64,000 nt of DNA from Sphingomonas sanxanigenens DSM 19645 = NX02 (GTDB taxonomy: Bacteria; Pseudomonadota; Alphaproteobacteria; Sphingomonadales; Sphingomonadaceae), in the NCBI RefSeq assembly GCF_000512205.2, contig NZ_CP006644.1, positions 5,036,501-5,100,500 on the forward strand, given 5' to 3'. Under the pieces are notes generated by a model. The model was not told the DNA's origin and searched no databases. It worked only from the letters and a program-made list of their open reading frames with translations. A program made the position numbers and the translations under genes. This document shows, piece after piece, positions 26,853 to 35,382 of this stretch (the stretch's first letter is position 1; each line of letters begins with the position of its first letter).

Positions 26853-27290
26853 ATGTGGACCGACGCCTGGAAGATGGGCATGACGATGTGGCAGACGGGA
26901 GTCGCGCTGCAGGAAACGATGATGGCGGTGCCCGTCGTCATCGCGCGCCGCAGCGACAAGATCGATGCCGCAATGCGGAACCCGCTAGATGGCGACTATG
27001 TCGAACTGGCGCGGATGGTGCCCGAGAAGGTGGAGGCGTTCGGCAGCGCGGGCGCCTCGCTGATGGAGGACTGGATCGGCGTGCAGACCGCGATGATGGG
27101 CCAGTGGCGCGACATCGCCAGCCTCGGCACTATCGCGATGACCCGCGGCACCGTCGGCCGAATCCAGGCACGCAACCGGCGCATCGGCAAGTTGCTGGGC
27201 GGCGCCGGCGGCAAGGCGCTGAAACCCGTCCACAGCCAGGTGACGGCGAATCGCACGCGACTCGAAAAGGCAGCGACGCGCTCCGGCTGA
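26853..27290 (+). CDS. small helical protein, possibly phasin-like; function unknown
   Basis: A 145-residue protein starting MWTDAWKMGMTMWQTGVALQ and made of amphipathic helices rich in Met and Ala. The C-terminal third is basic (RNRRIGKLLGG and onward). The composition recalls phasins that coat polyhydroxyalkanoate granules, but I cannot identify a phasin motif. GGAAGGAG lies upstream of the ATG. It is 25 bases after the YjbQ gene and probably co-transcribed. Confidence 0.7.
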   Translation: MWTDAWKMGMTMWQTGVALQETMMAVPVVIARRSDKIDAAMRNPLDGDYVELARMVPEKVEAFGSAGASLMEDWIGVQTAMMGQWRDIASLGTIAMTRGTVGRIQARNRRIGKLLGGAGGKALKPVHSQVTANRTRLEKAATRSG

Positions 27291-27364
27291 ATCAGGCGGC
27301 AGCCGATGCGACCAACATCGACCACCTGCGTTAGTCTCTCCGGGCCAACGACAGGGAAACGCCG

Positions 27365-28333
27365 ATGGCGACATTGGGAACGATCGACGACGGCCGGGGC
27401 CGCCAGGCCGATACGCCGCTCAAGATGTCGCGCCACGCATGGCGCGACATTCTCTGGCGCGTGTGGGCCGAAAGCGGCAACGACAATATCGGTCTGATTT
27501 CCGCCGGCGTCGCGTTCTACGCGTTCCTCGCCTTCGTTCCGCTGCTCGCGTCGGTCGTGCTGACCTATGGCCTGCTGGCGGATCCCAAGACGGTTGCCGA
27601 CCATCTCAAGGTGCTGTTCGATCTGCTGCCGACCGATGCCGCAAGCCTGATCGGCGACCAACTCGTCGCGATCACCGCAACCGCCGCCCAGAAGACGGGG
27701 CTCGGCCTCGTCATCGCGCTCGCACTTGCCGTCTATGGCGCGATGAACGGCGCGAAATCGATCATCACCGCGCTCAACATCGCCTATGACGAGAGCGAGA
27801 CGCGGAACTTCTTCAAGGTCACCTTCATCGCGCTCGCGATCACGGTAAGCCTGTTGTTCGTCGCGGTGTTCACCATATTGGCGATCGGCGCGCTGGCGTT
27901 GCTCGAAAGCCTGATCCCGTGGGCGCCGAAATTCGTAATCACCCTGATCCGCATCGCCTTCTGGCTCGCCGCCGCGATCGCGGCGAGTACGGTGATCGCC
28001 ACCATCTACCGCTACGCGCCCAATCGCCGCAAGGCGCAGTGGCGCTGGCTGACCGCCGGCTCCGCCTTCGCGACCATCGGCTGGTTGGCGATGACGTTGG
28101 GCTTCGGCTTCTACGTCGCCAATTTCGCCAATTACAACGCCACTTACGGTGCGCTGAGCGCGGTGGTGGTGATGCTCATGTGGCTGTTCCTTTCCGCCTA
28201 CATCCTGATCCTCGGCGCGGAACTCAATTCCGAGATCGAGCACCAGACCGCGCTCGACACCACCGTGGGAAGGCCGCGGCCGATGGGCGAACGCCGCGCC
28301 TTTGTGGCGGATACGCTGGGCGATGTGCCGTAG
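27365..28333 (+). CDS. YihY/BrkB-family inner-membrane protein
   Basis: A 322-residue membrane protein with about six hydrophobic segments. Family signatures: DNIGLISAGVAFYAFLAFVPLLAS near the N-terminus, LAVYGAMNGAKSIITALNIAYDE, and YGALSAVVVMLMWLFLSAYILILGAELNSE near the end. It was once annotated as ribonuclease BN; the true function of the family is unclear. The gene follows the small helical protein by 75 bases. Confidence 0.93.
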   Translation: MATLGTIDDGRGRQADTPLKMSRHAWRDILWRVWAESGNDNIGLISAGVAFYAFLAFVPLLASVVLTYGLLADPKTVADHLKVLFDLLPTDAASLIGDQLVAITATAAQKTGLGLVIALALAVYGAMNGAKSIITALNIAYDESETRNFFKVTFIALAITVSLLFVAVFTILAIGALALLESLIPWAPKFVITLIRIAFWLAAAIAASTVIATIYRYAPNRRKAQWRWLTAGSAFATIGWLAMTLGFGFYVANFANYNATYGALSAVVVMLMWLFLSAYILILGAELNSEIEHQTALDTTVGRPRPMGERRAFVADTLGDVP

Positions 28334-28435
28334 GCGCTGGAGCGCGGGGCATGCCATCGTCACGCTGAGCGCAGAACTGCCCGCTACCCCATCTGAAGGA
28401 AGCGGGCGGTTCGGTACGTCTCGATCACCGCTTGG

Positions 28436-28453
28436 ATTCAGGAGCGCCTGAAT
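28436..28453. terminator. hairpin between convergent BrkB and 71-residue genes
   Basis: ATTCAGG (28436-28442) pairs with CCTGAAT (28447-28453) around AGCG in the 124-base convergent gap. Nothing else is recognised in that gap. Confidence 0.4.
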
Positions 28454-28457
28454 AGCC

Positions 28458-28673
28458 TCAAGCGAAGATTTCCTTGTCGTCGCCCTGCAGCGCGGACGGC
28501 ACGGGAAGATGCGCGTCGGTCGGACCCGACGAGCGTTCGGTCGTGGGCGCAGCGCCGCGCCACGCATCCCACCACATGGTCATCATCGCCTGATGCATCT
28601 CGAAGGGCAGCGCCCAAAGCGCAAAAAGCGGATTCTCAAGCCCGCGGACGGGCTCCTTTGGAATATAGCTCAT
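28458..28673 (-). CDS. small hypothetical protein (71 residues)
   Basis: MSYIPKEPVRGLENPLFALW is followed by a Trp/Met-rich helix (PFEMHQAMMTMWWDAWR) and a polar, low-complexity tail ending GDDKEIFA. The ATG at 28673 has GGAG eight bases upstream. The WDAW helix recalls the TDAW start of the protein at 26853, but no family is evident. It is divergent from the tamA leader region. Confidence 0.6.
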   Translation of the reverse strand: MSYIPKEPVRGLENPLFALWALPFEMHQAMMTMWWDAWRGAAPTTERSSGPTDAHLPVPSALQGDDKEIFA

Positions 28674-28875
28674 GACATGGACTCCGATGGGGGTGGATCG
28701 CCGTTGCTCCGTCCTCTCAACGTCCGGATCGGCAGTGGTTTCCAGCCAATCATCGTGCAAAGGCCGCATGCTGCGGCGCGGAACCATCGGCCGCGCCGCG
28801 GGTTTGCGAAGAATGCGCCGGAAAATCCGGGCCGATCATGAATCTGTCGCCGTTGCGGTGCATCAGGGGGAAAGA

Positions 28876-28926
28876 ATGAGCCAATGCACCACCCACCGTC
28901 TGCCCGGCGCGGTTTGTCACGCCTGA
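28876..28926 (+). CDS. putative 16-residue leader peptide ahead of tamA
   Basis: The peptide MSQCTTHRLPGAVCHA starts five bases after a strong AGGGGG and its TGA overlaps the ATG of tamA at 28926 (TGATG). The best ribosome site in the region serves this peptide, so tamA would be translated by coupling. Alternatively tamA starts in another frame at 28884 and the peptide is not made. Confidence 0.4.
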   Translation: MSQCTTHRLPGAVCHA

Positions 28927-31037
28927 TGATCATGGGGCGGGGGGCAAAGCGCATCGGTGATCGGAGGAACCAGGCGGCAGTGATCGGGCTGTGCGTGGCG
29001 ATGCTGGCGACGCCGGCGGCAGCGCACGCGCAGGCCGCAACCGCGACGCCGCAGGATGACGCGATCCTGAGCGATCCCGATTTCGACGCGAGCCTGCCTC
29101 CGCTCGATGAAACCGTGGCGCCCGATGCCGGCACCCCGCCATCCGCCGTGCCGCCCCCGGCCGCGCCGGAGGTGACAGGCGAAACGCCGCCCGCGCCGAT
29201 CGTGCCGGAAACCGAGCTGGTCGCGCCGCTCGAACCGCTTTCCACCTTCGATGCCGATCCCCCCGCCGAGACGAAGATGGCCGCGGACGAGAAGCCGCCG
29301 GAAATCCCCTACACCGTCGTCGTGAAGGGCTTGAAGGAGGTCGGCCTCGAGCCGCTGTTCCGCGATCTTTCGGCCCTGCTCGACGGCGACCGCGAGGCGG
29401 CGAATGCCGCGCAGGTTTCGGCGCGCGCCGATGAGGATGTGAAGCTGATGGAGCGGCTGCTGCGCTCCGAGGGCTATTATGACGGCGTCGCGACGATGAC
29501 CGTCAACACCCTTCCCAACCCCGAGAACCGGCTGACGGTGACGTTGAACGCGACGCCGGGCGCACGCTACATGCTGGGCGATATCGCCGTCACCGGCCCG
29601 GCCCCCGAGCCGCAGGCGATGGCGCTGGAGGCGCTCGACCTCAAGAGCGGCGCGCCGATCGTCGCCGCCGAGATCGAGACCGCAGAGGCGAACGTCGCAT
29701 TGCGCCTGCCCGAGCAGGGCTATCCCTTCGTCGCAGTCGGCGACCGCGACGTGCTGCTCGACGAGCGCGACCATAGCGGCGACTATACCCTGCCCGTCGA
29801 TGCCGGTCCCAAATCGCGCTACGGCGGCATCAAGGTCGAAGGCGATCCGGTGTTCGACGTCGAGCATGTCACCCTGCTCACCCGTTTCGATCCGGGCGAG
29901 GTCTATGACAGCCGCAAGACCGACGATCTCCGCCAGGCGCTGATCGGCACCAGCCTGCTCTCCACCGTGTCGGTGGAACCGGTGCGCACCGGGCAGGTCG
30001 GCGAAGACGGTACCGAGACGGTCGACCTGCTGGTCCGCCAGACCGAGGGGCCCGCGCGTCAGCTCGCCGGCAGCGTCGGCTATGGCACCGGCGAAGGCAT
30101 CAAGCTGACCGGGAGCTGGACGCACCGCAACCTGTTCCCGCCCGAAGGCGCGCTCTCGGTGGCAGCGGTCGCGGGCACGCAGGAACAGAGTCTGTCGACC
30201 GGTTTCCGCCGCTCCAACGCCGGCCAGCGCGATCGCACCTTCGCGCTCGGCGCCTCGGTCGCGCGACAGGATTTCGCCGCGTACAACGCGCAGACGATCA
30301 CCTTGAACGGCAGCCTTGCGCGCGCCAGCACGCCGATCTGGCAGAAGCGCTGGACCTGGAGCGTCGGCGGCGAACTGATCGCGACGCGCGAAACCCGCTT
30401 CCAGACCGAATTGGTCGACCGCACGCGCAGCACTTATCTGATCGCCGCGATCCCGCTGCAGCTCGGTTACGACCGCTCGAACAGCCTGCTCGATCCCACC
30501 CGCGGTTTCCGCCTCAACGCGCGCGTCAGCCCGGAAGCGCAGAAGCGCACCGGCAGCGGCGGGTTCGACAGCTATGGCCGCCTGCTGTTCGAAGGCAGCG
30601 CCTATTATCCGGTGAGCGATGCGCTGGTGATCGCCGGGCGCGCGCGCGTCGGCTCGATCCTCGGCGCTGCCCGTGACGATATCGCGCCGTCGCGGCGGCT
30701 CTATTCCGGCGGTGGCGGATCGGTGCGCGGCTTCGGCTTCCAGGAACTCGGCCCCAAGGACGTGAACAATGACCCGATCGGCGGCCGCTCGGTGACCGAA
30801 TTCGCCCTCGAAGCACGGTATCGCTTCGGCAATTTCGGGGTCGTACCGTTTATCGACGCGGGCCGGATCGGCGAAAGCTCCGCGCCATCGCTGTCGGGGA
30901 TGCGCTACGGGGCCGGCATCGGCGGGCGCTATTACACCAATTTCGGGCCGATGCGCATCGACGTGGCGACACCGATCGGCCGCAAGCCGGGCGAATCGCG
31001 GATCGCGCTCTATATCTCGATCGGGCAGGCCTTCTGA
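28926..31037 (+). CDS. tamA: TamA, outer-membrane Omp85-family translocation subunit
   Basis: About 703 residues: a signal peptide (cleavage near AAAHAQA), a Pro-rich linker, POTRA domains from about 100 (YTVVVKGLKEVGLEPLFRDL, then YMLGDIAVTGP, then YGGIKVEGDPVFDVEHV) and a C-terminal barrel with the Omp85 loop motif RLYSGGGGSVRGFGFQELGP. It ends in aromatic IALYISIGQAF, as barrels recognised by BamA do. With TamB it inserts certain outer-membrane proteins and moves phospholipid. A start at 28884 (14 residues longer) is possible. It overlaps tamB (TGATG). Confidence 0.9.
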   Translation: MIMGRGAKRIGDRRNQAAVIGLCVAMLATPAAAHAQAATATPQDDAILSDPDFDASLPPLDETVAPDAGTPPSAVPPPAAPEVTGETPPAPIVPETELVAPLEPLSTFDADPPAETKMAADEKPPEIPYTVVVKGLKEVGLEPLFRDLSALLDGDREAANAAQVSARADEDVKLMERLLRSEGYYDGVATMTVNTLPNPENRLTVTLNATPGARYMLGDIAVTGPAPEPQAMALEALDLKSGAPIVAAEIETAEANVALRLPEQGYPFVAVGDRDVLLDERDHSGDYTLPVDAGPKSRYGGIKVEGDPVFDVEHVTLLTRFDPGEVYDSRKTDDLRQALIGTSLLSTVSVEPVRTGQVGEDGTETVDLLVRQTEGPARQLAGSVGYGTGEGIKLTGSWTHRNLFPPEGALSVAAVAGTQEQSLSTGFRRSNAGQRDRTFALGASVARQDFAAYNAQTITLNGSLARASTPIWQKRWTWSVGGELIATRETRFQTELVDRTRSTYLIAAIPLQLGYDRSNSLLDPTRGFRLNARVSPEAQKRTGSGGFDSYGRLLFEGSAYYPVSDALVIAGRARVGSILGAARDDIAPSRRLYSGGGGSVRGFGFQELGPKDVNNDPIGGRSVTEFALEARYRFGNFGVVPFIDAGRIGESSAPSLSGMRYGAGIGGRYYTNFGPMRIDVATPIGRKPGESRIALYISIGQAF

Positions 31038-34000
31038 TGGCAAGCGAAGCCCCAACCACCGTGGTCGTCAAGCGCCGCTCGACCGGCTGGCGCATCGCCA
31101 CCTGGCTGCTCGGCATCCTCGCGGTGTTGCTGCTCCTCATCGTCGCGATCGTGTTCGGTATCAACACCGGGCCCGGTCGCGCCTTCCTCGTGCGCCAATT
31201 CTCCGGCTTCGAAACCGCATCGGGCATGGGATTCCAGCTCGAACGGATCGATGGCTCGCTCTACGGCAAGCTTCAGCTCGTCGGGCTCAAGGTCACCGAT
31301 CCCAAGGGCGTGTTCCTCGAATCACCGCGCATCGATCTGGACTGGCGGCCGTTCGCCTATCTCCACAGCAAGGTGGATGTCCGCTCGCTGACCTCACCGC
31401 AGATCCGCCTGCTGCGCACGCCCGCGTTCAAGCCGGTCCCCTCCGACCCCAATGCGCCGCTGCTGCCCGATCTCGACATCACCGTCGGCCGCCTCGCGAT
31501 CGACCGGTTCGAGGTCGAGGCGCCGGTCACCGGCCAGCGCCACATCGTCCGCCTCGTCGGCACGGCGGACATCGCCGACGGCCGCGCCCGCGTGAACGCC
31601 GACGCGCGCGCGCTGCGCGCCGCGGGCGTCGCCGGAGGCGATGTCGCGATCGTCAAGCTCGATGCGGTGCCCGAGGCCAACAAGCTCCAGATCGACGCAC
31701 GCGTCACCGCGCCGGCCGGCGGACTCGTCGACAGCTATGCCGGCACCGGCCGACCGATGCTGCTGACGATCGGCGGCAATGGCGACTGGGAGACTTGGGA
31801 TGGCCGCGTGCAGGGCACGCTCGGTGGACAGCCGCTCGCCAATCTTGCGCTGACCGCGCGCAACGGCACGTTCTCGCTCAAGGGCGATGCGATGCCGGCG
31901 GTCTATGTTCAGGCCGCCGACGCGACACTGGAGGAAGCCCAGCAGGCACCCCTCGCCCGGCTGACCGCGCCGGCGCTGGCGATCGACGCCACCGCCGCGC
32001 TCGCCGAGCGCAGCGCCAACATCGCCTTCTCGGCCAAGTCCGATGCGATGGTCGTCACCGGCAAGGGGCTGGTCGATCTCGGCCGGAGCCGCCTGGGCAA
32101 TTTCATCGTCGCCGGCGCGCTGCTCAAGCCCGGTTCGATCGCCGACAGCCTCAGCGGGCGCGACGTGAAGTTCGCCGCGGTGCTCGATGGCCCGTTTGCG
32201 ACGCCGACCGTCGCCTATCGCCTGAACGCCGCGCAGATAGCGTTCGGCACGATGGGCGTCAGCGGTCTTGCCGCCCAGGGCAGCGCTAAAGTGGATGCCG
32301 ATCGCATCCTCGTGCCGGTCAGCGCCACTGCGGAACGGGTGACCGGGCTCAACGCCGCCGCGGGCGGCCTGCTCGAAAAGCTCTCGATCAACGGTGATCT
32401 CGCCTACGCCGATGGGCGCCTGCTCTCCGACAATCTCAAGCTCAAATCCTCGCAGATCGATGCGACCGCGATCGTCCTCGCCGACATCGCCAACGGCAAA
32501 TATACCGGCGCCATCAAGGGCCGGGTAAACGACTATCGCATCGCCGGGCTCGGCCGACTCAGCCTCGTTACCGATGCCGAGCTGGTGCAGGGCGCGGCCG
32601 GCGGATTCGGCATCCGCGGCAGCTTCCGCGCCACCACCCGCCGTATCGAGAATGAGGCGCTGGCGAATGTGCTGGGCGGCGACGCCGTCACCATCGCGCG
32701 CTTCGGCTTCGACGAGAAGGGCACGGCCTCGCTGGTCGGCCTTCGGATGACCGCGCCCGGATTCCGCGTTACCGACGCCAAGGGCAGCTACAATCTCGAC
32801 AGCGGCCGGATCGCGTTCGATGCGCGCGCGGTCTCACGCGAATATGGCCCGCTTTCCGTCAATGCCACCGGCACGCTCGAACGGCCGCTGGTCAACCTGC
32901 GCGCGGCACGGCCGGGGCTCGGCGTCGGGCTGCGCGACATCCAGGCGACATTGCGCGGCGTGCCTGCCGGCTATGCCGTCGTCGGCCGCGGCGATTCGGA
33001 TTATGGCCCGTTCAACGCCGATGTGACGATCCGCACCGGGGTGCTGCTCGCGGTCGACATCAAGCGCGCGACCTTCGCCGGCATCGATTTCAACGGCACC
33101 GTCCAGCAGACCCGCGCGGGGCCGTTCGCCGGCCGGCTGGCGCTTGCCGGCTCCGGCCTCAACGGCGGCATCGTCCTCGCGGCGGCGGGCACCAACCAGC
33201 GCGCCGATATCGACGTGACCGCGAACGCTGCGACCATCCCCGGCACCGTGCCGATCTCGATCGGCAGCGGCCATGTCCGCGCGACCGCGATCCTGCTTCC
33301 CAATGGCCCCGCGGTGAACGGCGCGTTCCAGCTCGCCGACGTGCGCCAGGGCGAGGCCATCGTCGAACGCGCGCAGGGCCGGATCGATTATCGCGACGGC
33401 AGCGGCAAGCTGGCGCTGGTGGCCAACGGCAATGCCGGCGTGCCGTTCAACGTCGCCGGCCAGGCGGCGATGACCCCGACGCGCATCGTTGCCAACCTCA
33501 AGGGAAGCGCCAATACCATCGCGTTCAACCTGACCAGGCCGGCGGTCATCACCAAGGAGGGCGCGGACTGGGTGTTGGCACCCACCACCCTCGTGATCCC
33601 GCAGGGCAAGGTCGATCTCAACGGCCGCTTCGGCGCGCGGACGGAGGCGCATGCCCGCCTCGCCAACATGGATGTCGCGATCGCGCAGGCGTTCGTGCCC
33701 GGCCTGGGCCTCGGCGGGCGCGCGAGCGGTACGCTCGACTATGTCTCGGCGGGCGCGGTGCCGACGGTGAAGGCGCGGCTCGATATCGCCCGCTTCACAC
33801 GGACGGCGGCCTATGTCGTCTCCGATCCGGTCGACATCGCCTTCCTCGGCACGCTCGACGATAATGGCGGCGATCTGCGCGCACTGATCCGGCGCGGCGG
33901 CACCAACGTCGGGCGGATGCAGGCGCGGCTCGCGCCGCTCGGCGGGGGCGCCGGCCTTTCCGACCGGCTGTTCGACGCGCCGCTGTCCGGCGGCATCCGC

Positions 34001-35272
34001 TATTCGGGGCCTGCCGACGTGCTGTGGACGCTGACGGGCATTTCCGGCCAGACATTGGCCGGCCCGATCGCCATCGCGGCCGATTTCGGCGGCCGGCTCT
34101 CGCAACCGACGATCAACGGCCTGATGCGGGCCAAAACCCTGCGCTACGAGAACGAGACGTTCGGCACGGTCATCTCCAACATCGCGCTCGACGGCCGCTT
34201 CACCCAGTCGCGGCTCGAGCTGGTGTCGCTCACCGGCCGCGCCGGCACGGGCAGCGTCAGCGCCAGCGGCAATGTTGGCCTCGACGCAGCCAGCGGCTTC
34301 CCGATCGACCTGACCGCGAAACTCGATCGCGCCCAGCTCGCGCGCAGCGATGCGCTCGGCGCCACCGCCAGTGGCACGATCCGCGTCCTCAACGGCCGCG
34401 ACGGCGGGACGATCAGCGGGCAGATCAACATCCCCAACGCGCGTTATCAGATCGTGCTGCAAGGCGCGGCCGAAGTCGCCGAGCTGGAAGGCGTGCGCCG
34501 CCGTACCGACAAGCCCGGCCAGGCCAAGGTGCAGCAGGCGAGCGCGTTCGCGACCAACTGGAAGCTCGACCTGCGCATCCGCGCCGACAATGAGATCTTC
34601 GTCAGCGGCATGGGGCTGGAGGCCGAATGGGCCGCCGACATGCGGATCACCGGCACCGCCGACGCCCCGCGCATCGTCGGCAAGCTCGATGTGGTGCGCG
34701 GCACCTACAGCTTCGCCGGCCGCCGGTTCGACCTCGACGAGAGCGGCGTCGTGCGCTTCAACGGTCCGCTCACCGACCCCGAGCTCGATCTCGCGGCGAG
34801 TACGACGGTGGAGGGCGTCTCGGCGATCATCAACATCGGCGGCCGCGCGCAAAGCCCGCAGATCACCTTCACCTCGACGCCGACCTTGCCGCAGGACGAG
34901 GTGCTCTCCCGCCTGCTGTTCGGCAGTTCGGTGACATCGCTGTCGCCGACGCAGGCGATCCAGCTCGCCGCGGCGCTCAACTCGCTGCGCGGCGGCGGCG
35001 GTGGCGGGCTCAACCCGCTGGGCACGCTGCGCTCGGCGACGGGCATCGACCGGCTGCGCGTGCTGGGCGCGGACAAGACCGCGGGCCGCGGCACCGCGCT
35101 TGCGGCGGGGCAGTACATCTCCAACGACATCTATGTGGAGATCATCACCGATGCGCGCGGCTTCACCGCCACGCAGTTGGAGATTTCGCTGTCGAAGACG
35201 CTTAGCCTGCTCAGCCAGGCCGCCTCGTTCGGCGGCTCCAACGTCAACCTGCGCTACTCGAAGGATTACTGA
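31037..35272 (+). CDS. tamB: TamB, translocation and assembly module inner-membrane subunit
   Basis: A 1,411-residue protein with one N-terminal membrane anchor (WRIATWLLGILAVLLLLIVAIV, about 15-36) and a very long periplasmic repetitive beta-strand region, the AsmA/TamB groove. The C-terminal DUF490 domain includes GKLDVVRGTYSFAGRRFDLDESG and DEVLSRLLFGSSV. It spans the periplasm to meet TamA and is thought to carry lipids or outer-membrane protein clients. The start overlaps the tamA stop, so the two subunits are coupled. Confidence 0.93.
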   Translation: MASEAPTTVVVKRRSTGWRIATWLLGILAVLLLLIVAIVFGINTGPGRAFLVRQFSGFETASGMGFQLERIDGSLYGKLQLVGLKVTDPKGVFLESPRIDLDWRPFAYLHSKVDVRSLTSPQIRLLRTPAFKPVPSDPNAPLLPDLDITVGRLAIDRFEVEAPVTGQRHIVRLVGTADIADGRARVNADARALRAAGVAGGDVAIVKLDAVPEANKLQIDARVTAPAGGLVDSYAGTGRPMLLTIGGNGDWETWDGRVQGTLGGQPLANLALTARNGTFSLKGDAMPAVYVQAADATLEEAQQAPLARLTAPALAIDATAALAERSANIAFSAKSDAMVVTGKGLVDLGRSRLGNFIVAGALLKPGSIADSLSGRDVKFAAVLDGPFATPTVAYRLNAAQIAFGTMGVSGLAAQGSAKVDADRILVPVSATAERVTGLNAAAGGLLEKLSINGDLAYADGRLLSDNLKLKSSQIDATAIVLADIANGKYTGAIKGRVNDYRIAGLGRLSLVTDAELVQGAAGGFGIRGSFRATTRRIENEALANVLGGDAVTIARFGFDEKGTASLVGLRMTAPGFRVTDAKGSYNLDSGRIAFDARAVSREYGPLSVNATGTLERPLVNLRAARPGLGVGLRDIQATLRGVPAGYAVVGRGDSDYGPFNADVTIRTGVLLAVDIKRATFAGIDFNGTVQQTRAGPFAGRLALAGSGLNGGIVLAAAGTNQRADIDVTANAATIPGTVPISIGSGHVRATAILLPNGPAVNGAFQLADVRQGEAIVERAQGRIDYRDGSGKLALVANGNAGVPFNVAGQAAMTPTRIVANLKGSANTIAFNLTRPAVITKEGADWVLAPTTLVIPQGKVDLNGRFGARTEAHARLANMDVAIAQAFVPGLGLGGRASGTLDYVSAGAVPTVKARLDIARFTRTAAYVVSDPVDIAFLGTLDDNGGDLRALIRRGGTNVGRMQARLAPLGGGAGLSDRLFDAPLSGGIRYSGPADVLWTLTGISGQTLAGPIAIAADFGGRLSQPTINGLMRAKTLRYENETFGTVISNIALDGRFTQSRLELVSLTGRAGTGSVSASGNVGLDAASGFPIDLTAKLDRAQLARSDALGATASGTIRVLNGRDGGTISGQINIPNARYQIVLQGAAEVAELEGVRRRTDKPGQAKVQQASAFATNWKLDLRIRADNEIFVSGMGLEAEWAADMRITGTADAPRIVGKLDVVRGTYSFAGRRFDLDESGVVRFNGPLTDPELDLAASTTVEGVSAIINIGGRAQSPQITFTSTPTLPQDEVLSRLLFGSSVTSLSPTQAIQLAAALNSLRGGGGGGLNPLGTLRSATGIDRLRVLGADKTAGRGTALAAGQYISNDIYVEIITDARGFTATQLEISLSKTLSLLSQAASFGGSNVNLRYSKDY

Positions 35273-35329
35273 GGAAGGCCGGGCCGGGCTGACCGACGGC
35301 GCTCATTCGCTCATGCCGGGGACGGCGAT

Positions 35330-35359
35330 TTTCCTCTCCGAGCAAGCGCGGAGAGGAAA
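35330..35359. terminator. hairpin between convergent tamB and acyltransferase
   Basis: TTTCCTCTCCG (35330-35340) pairs perfectly with CGGAGAGGAAA (35349-35359) across AGCAAGCG. It separates the tam operon from the polysaccharide cluster. Confidence 0.55.
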
Positions 35360-35382
35360 CGACCGACCGATCGATCCGGCGA

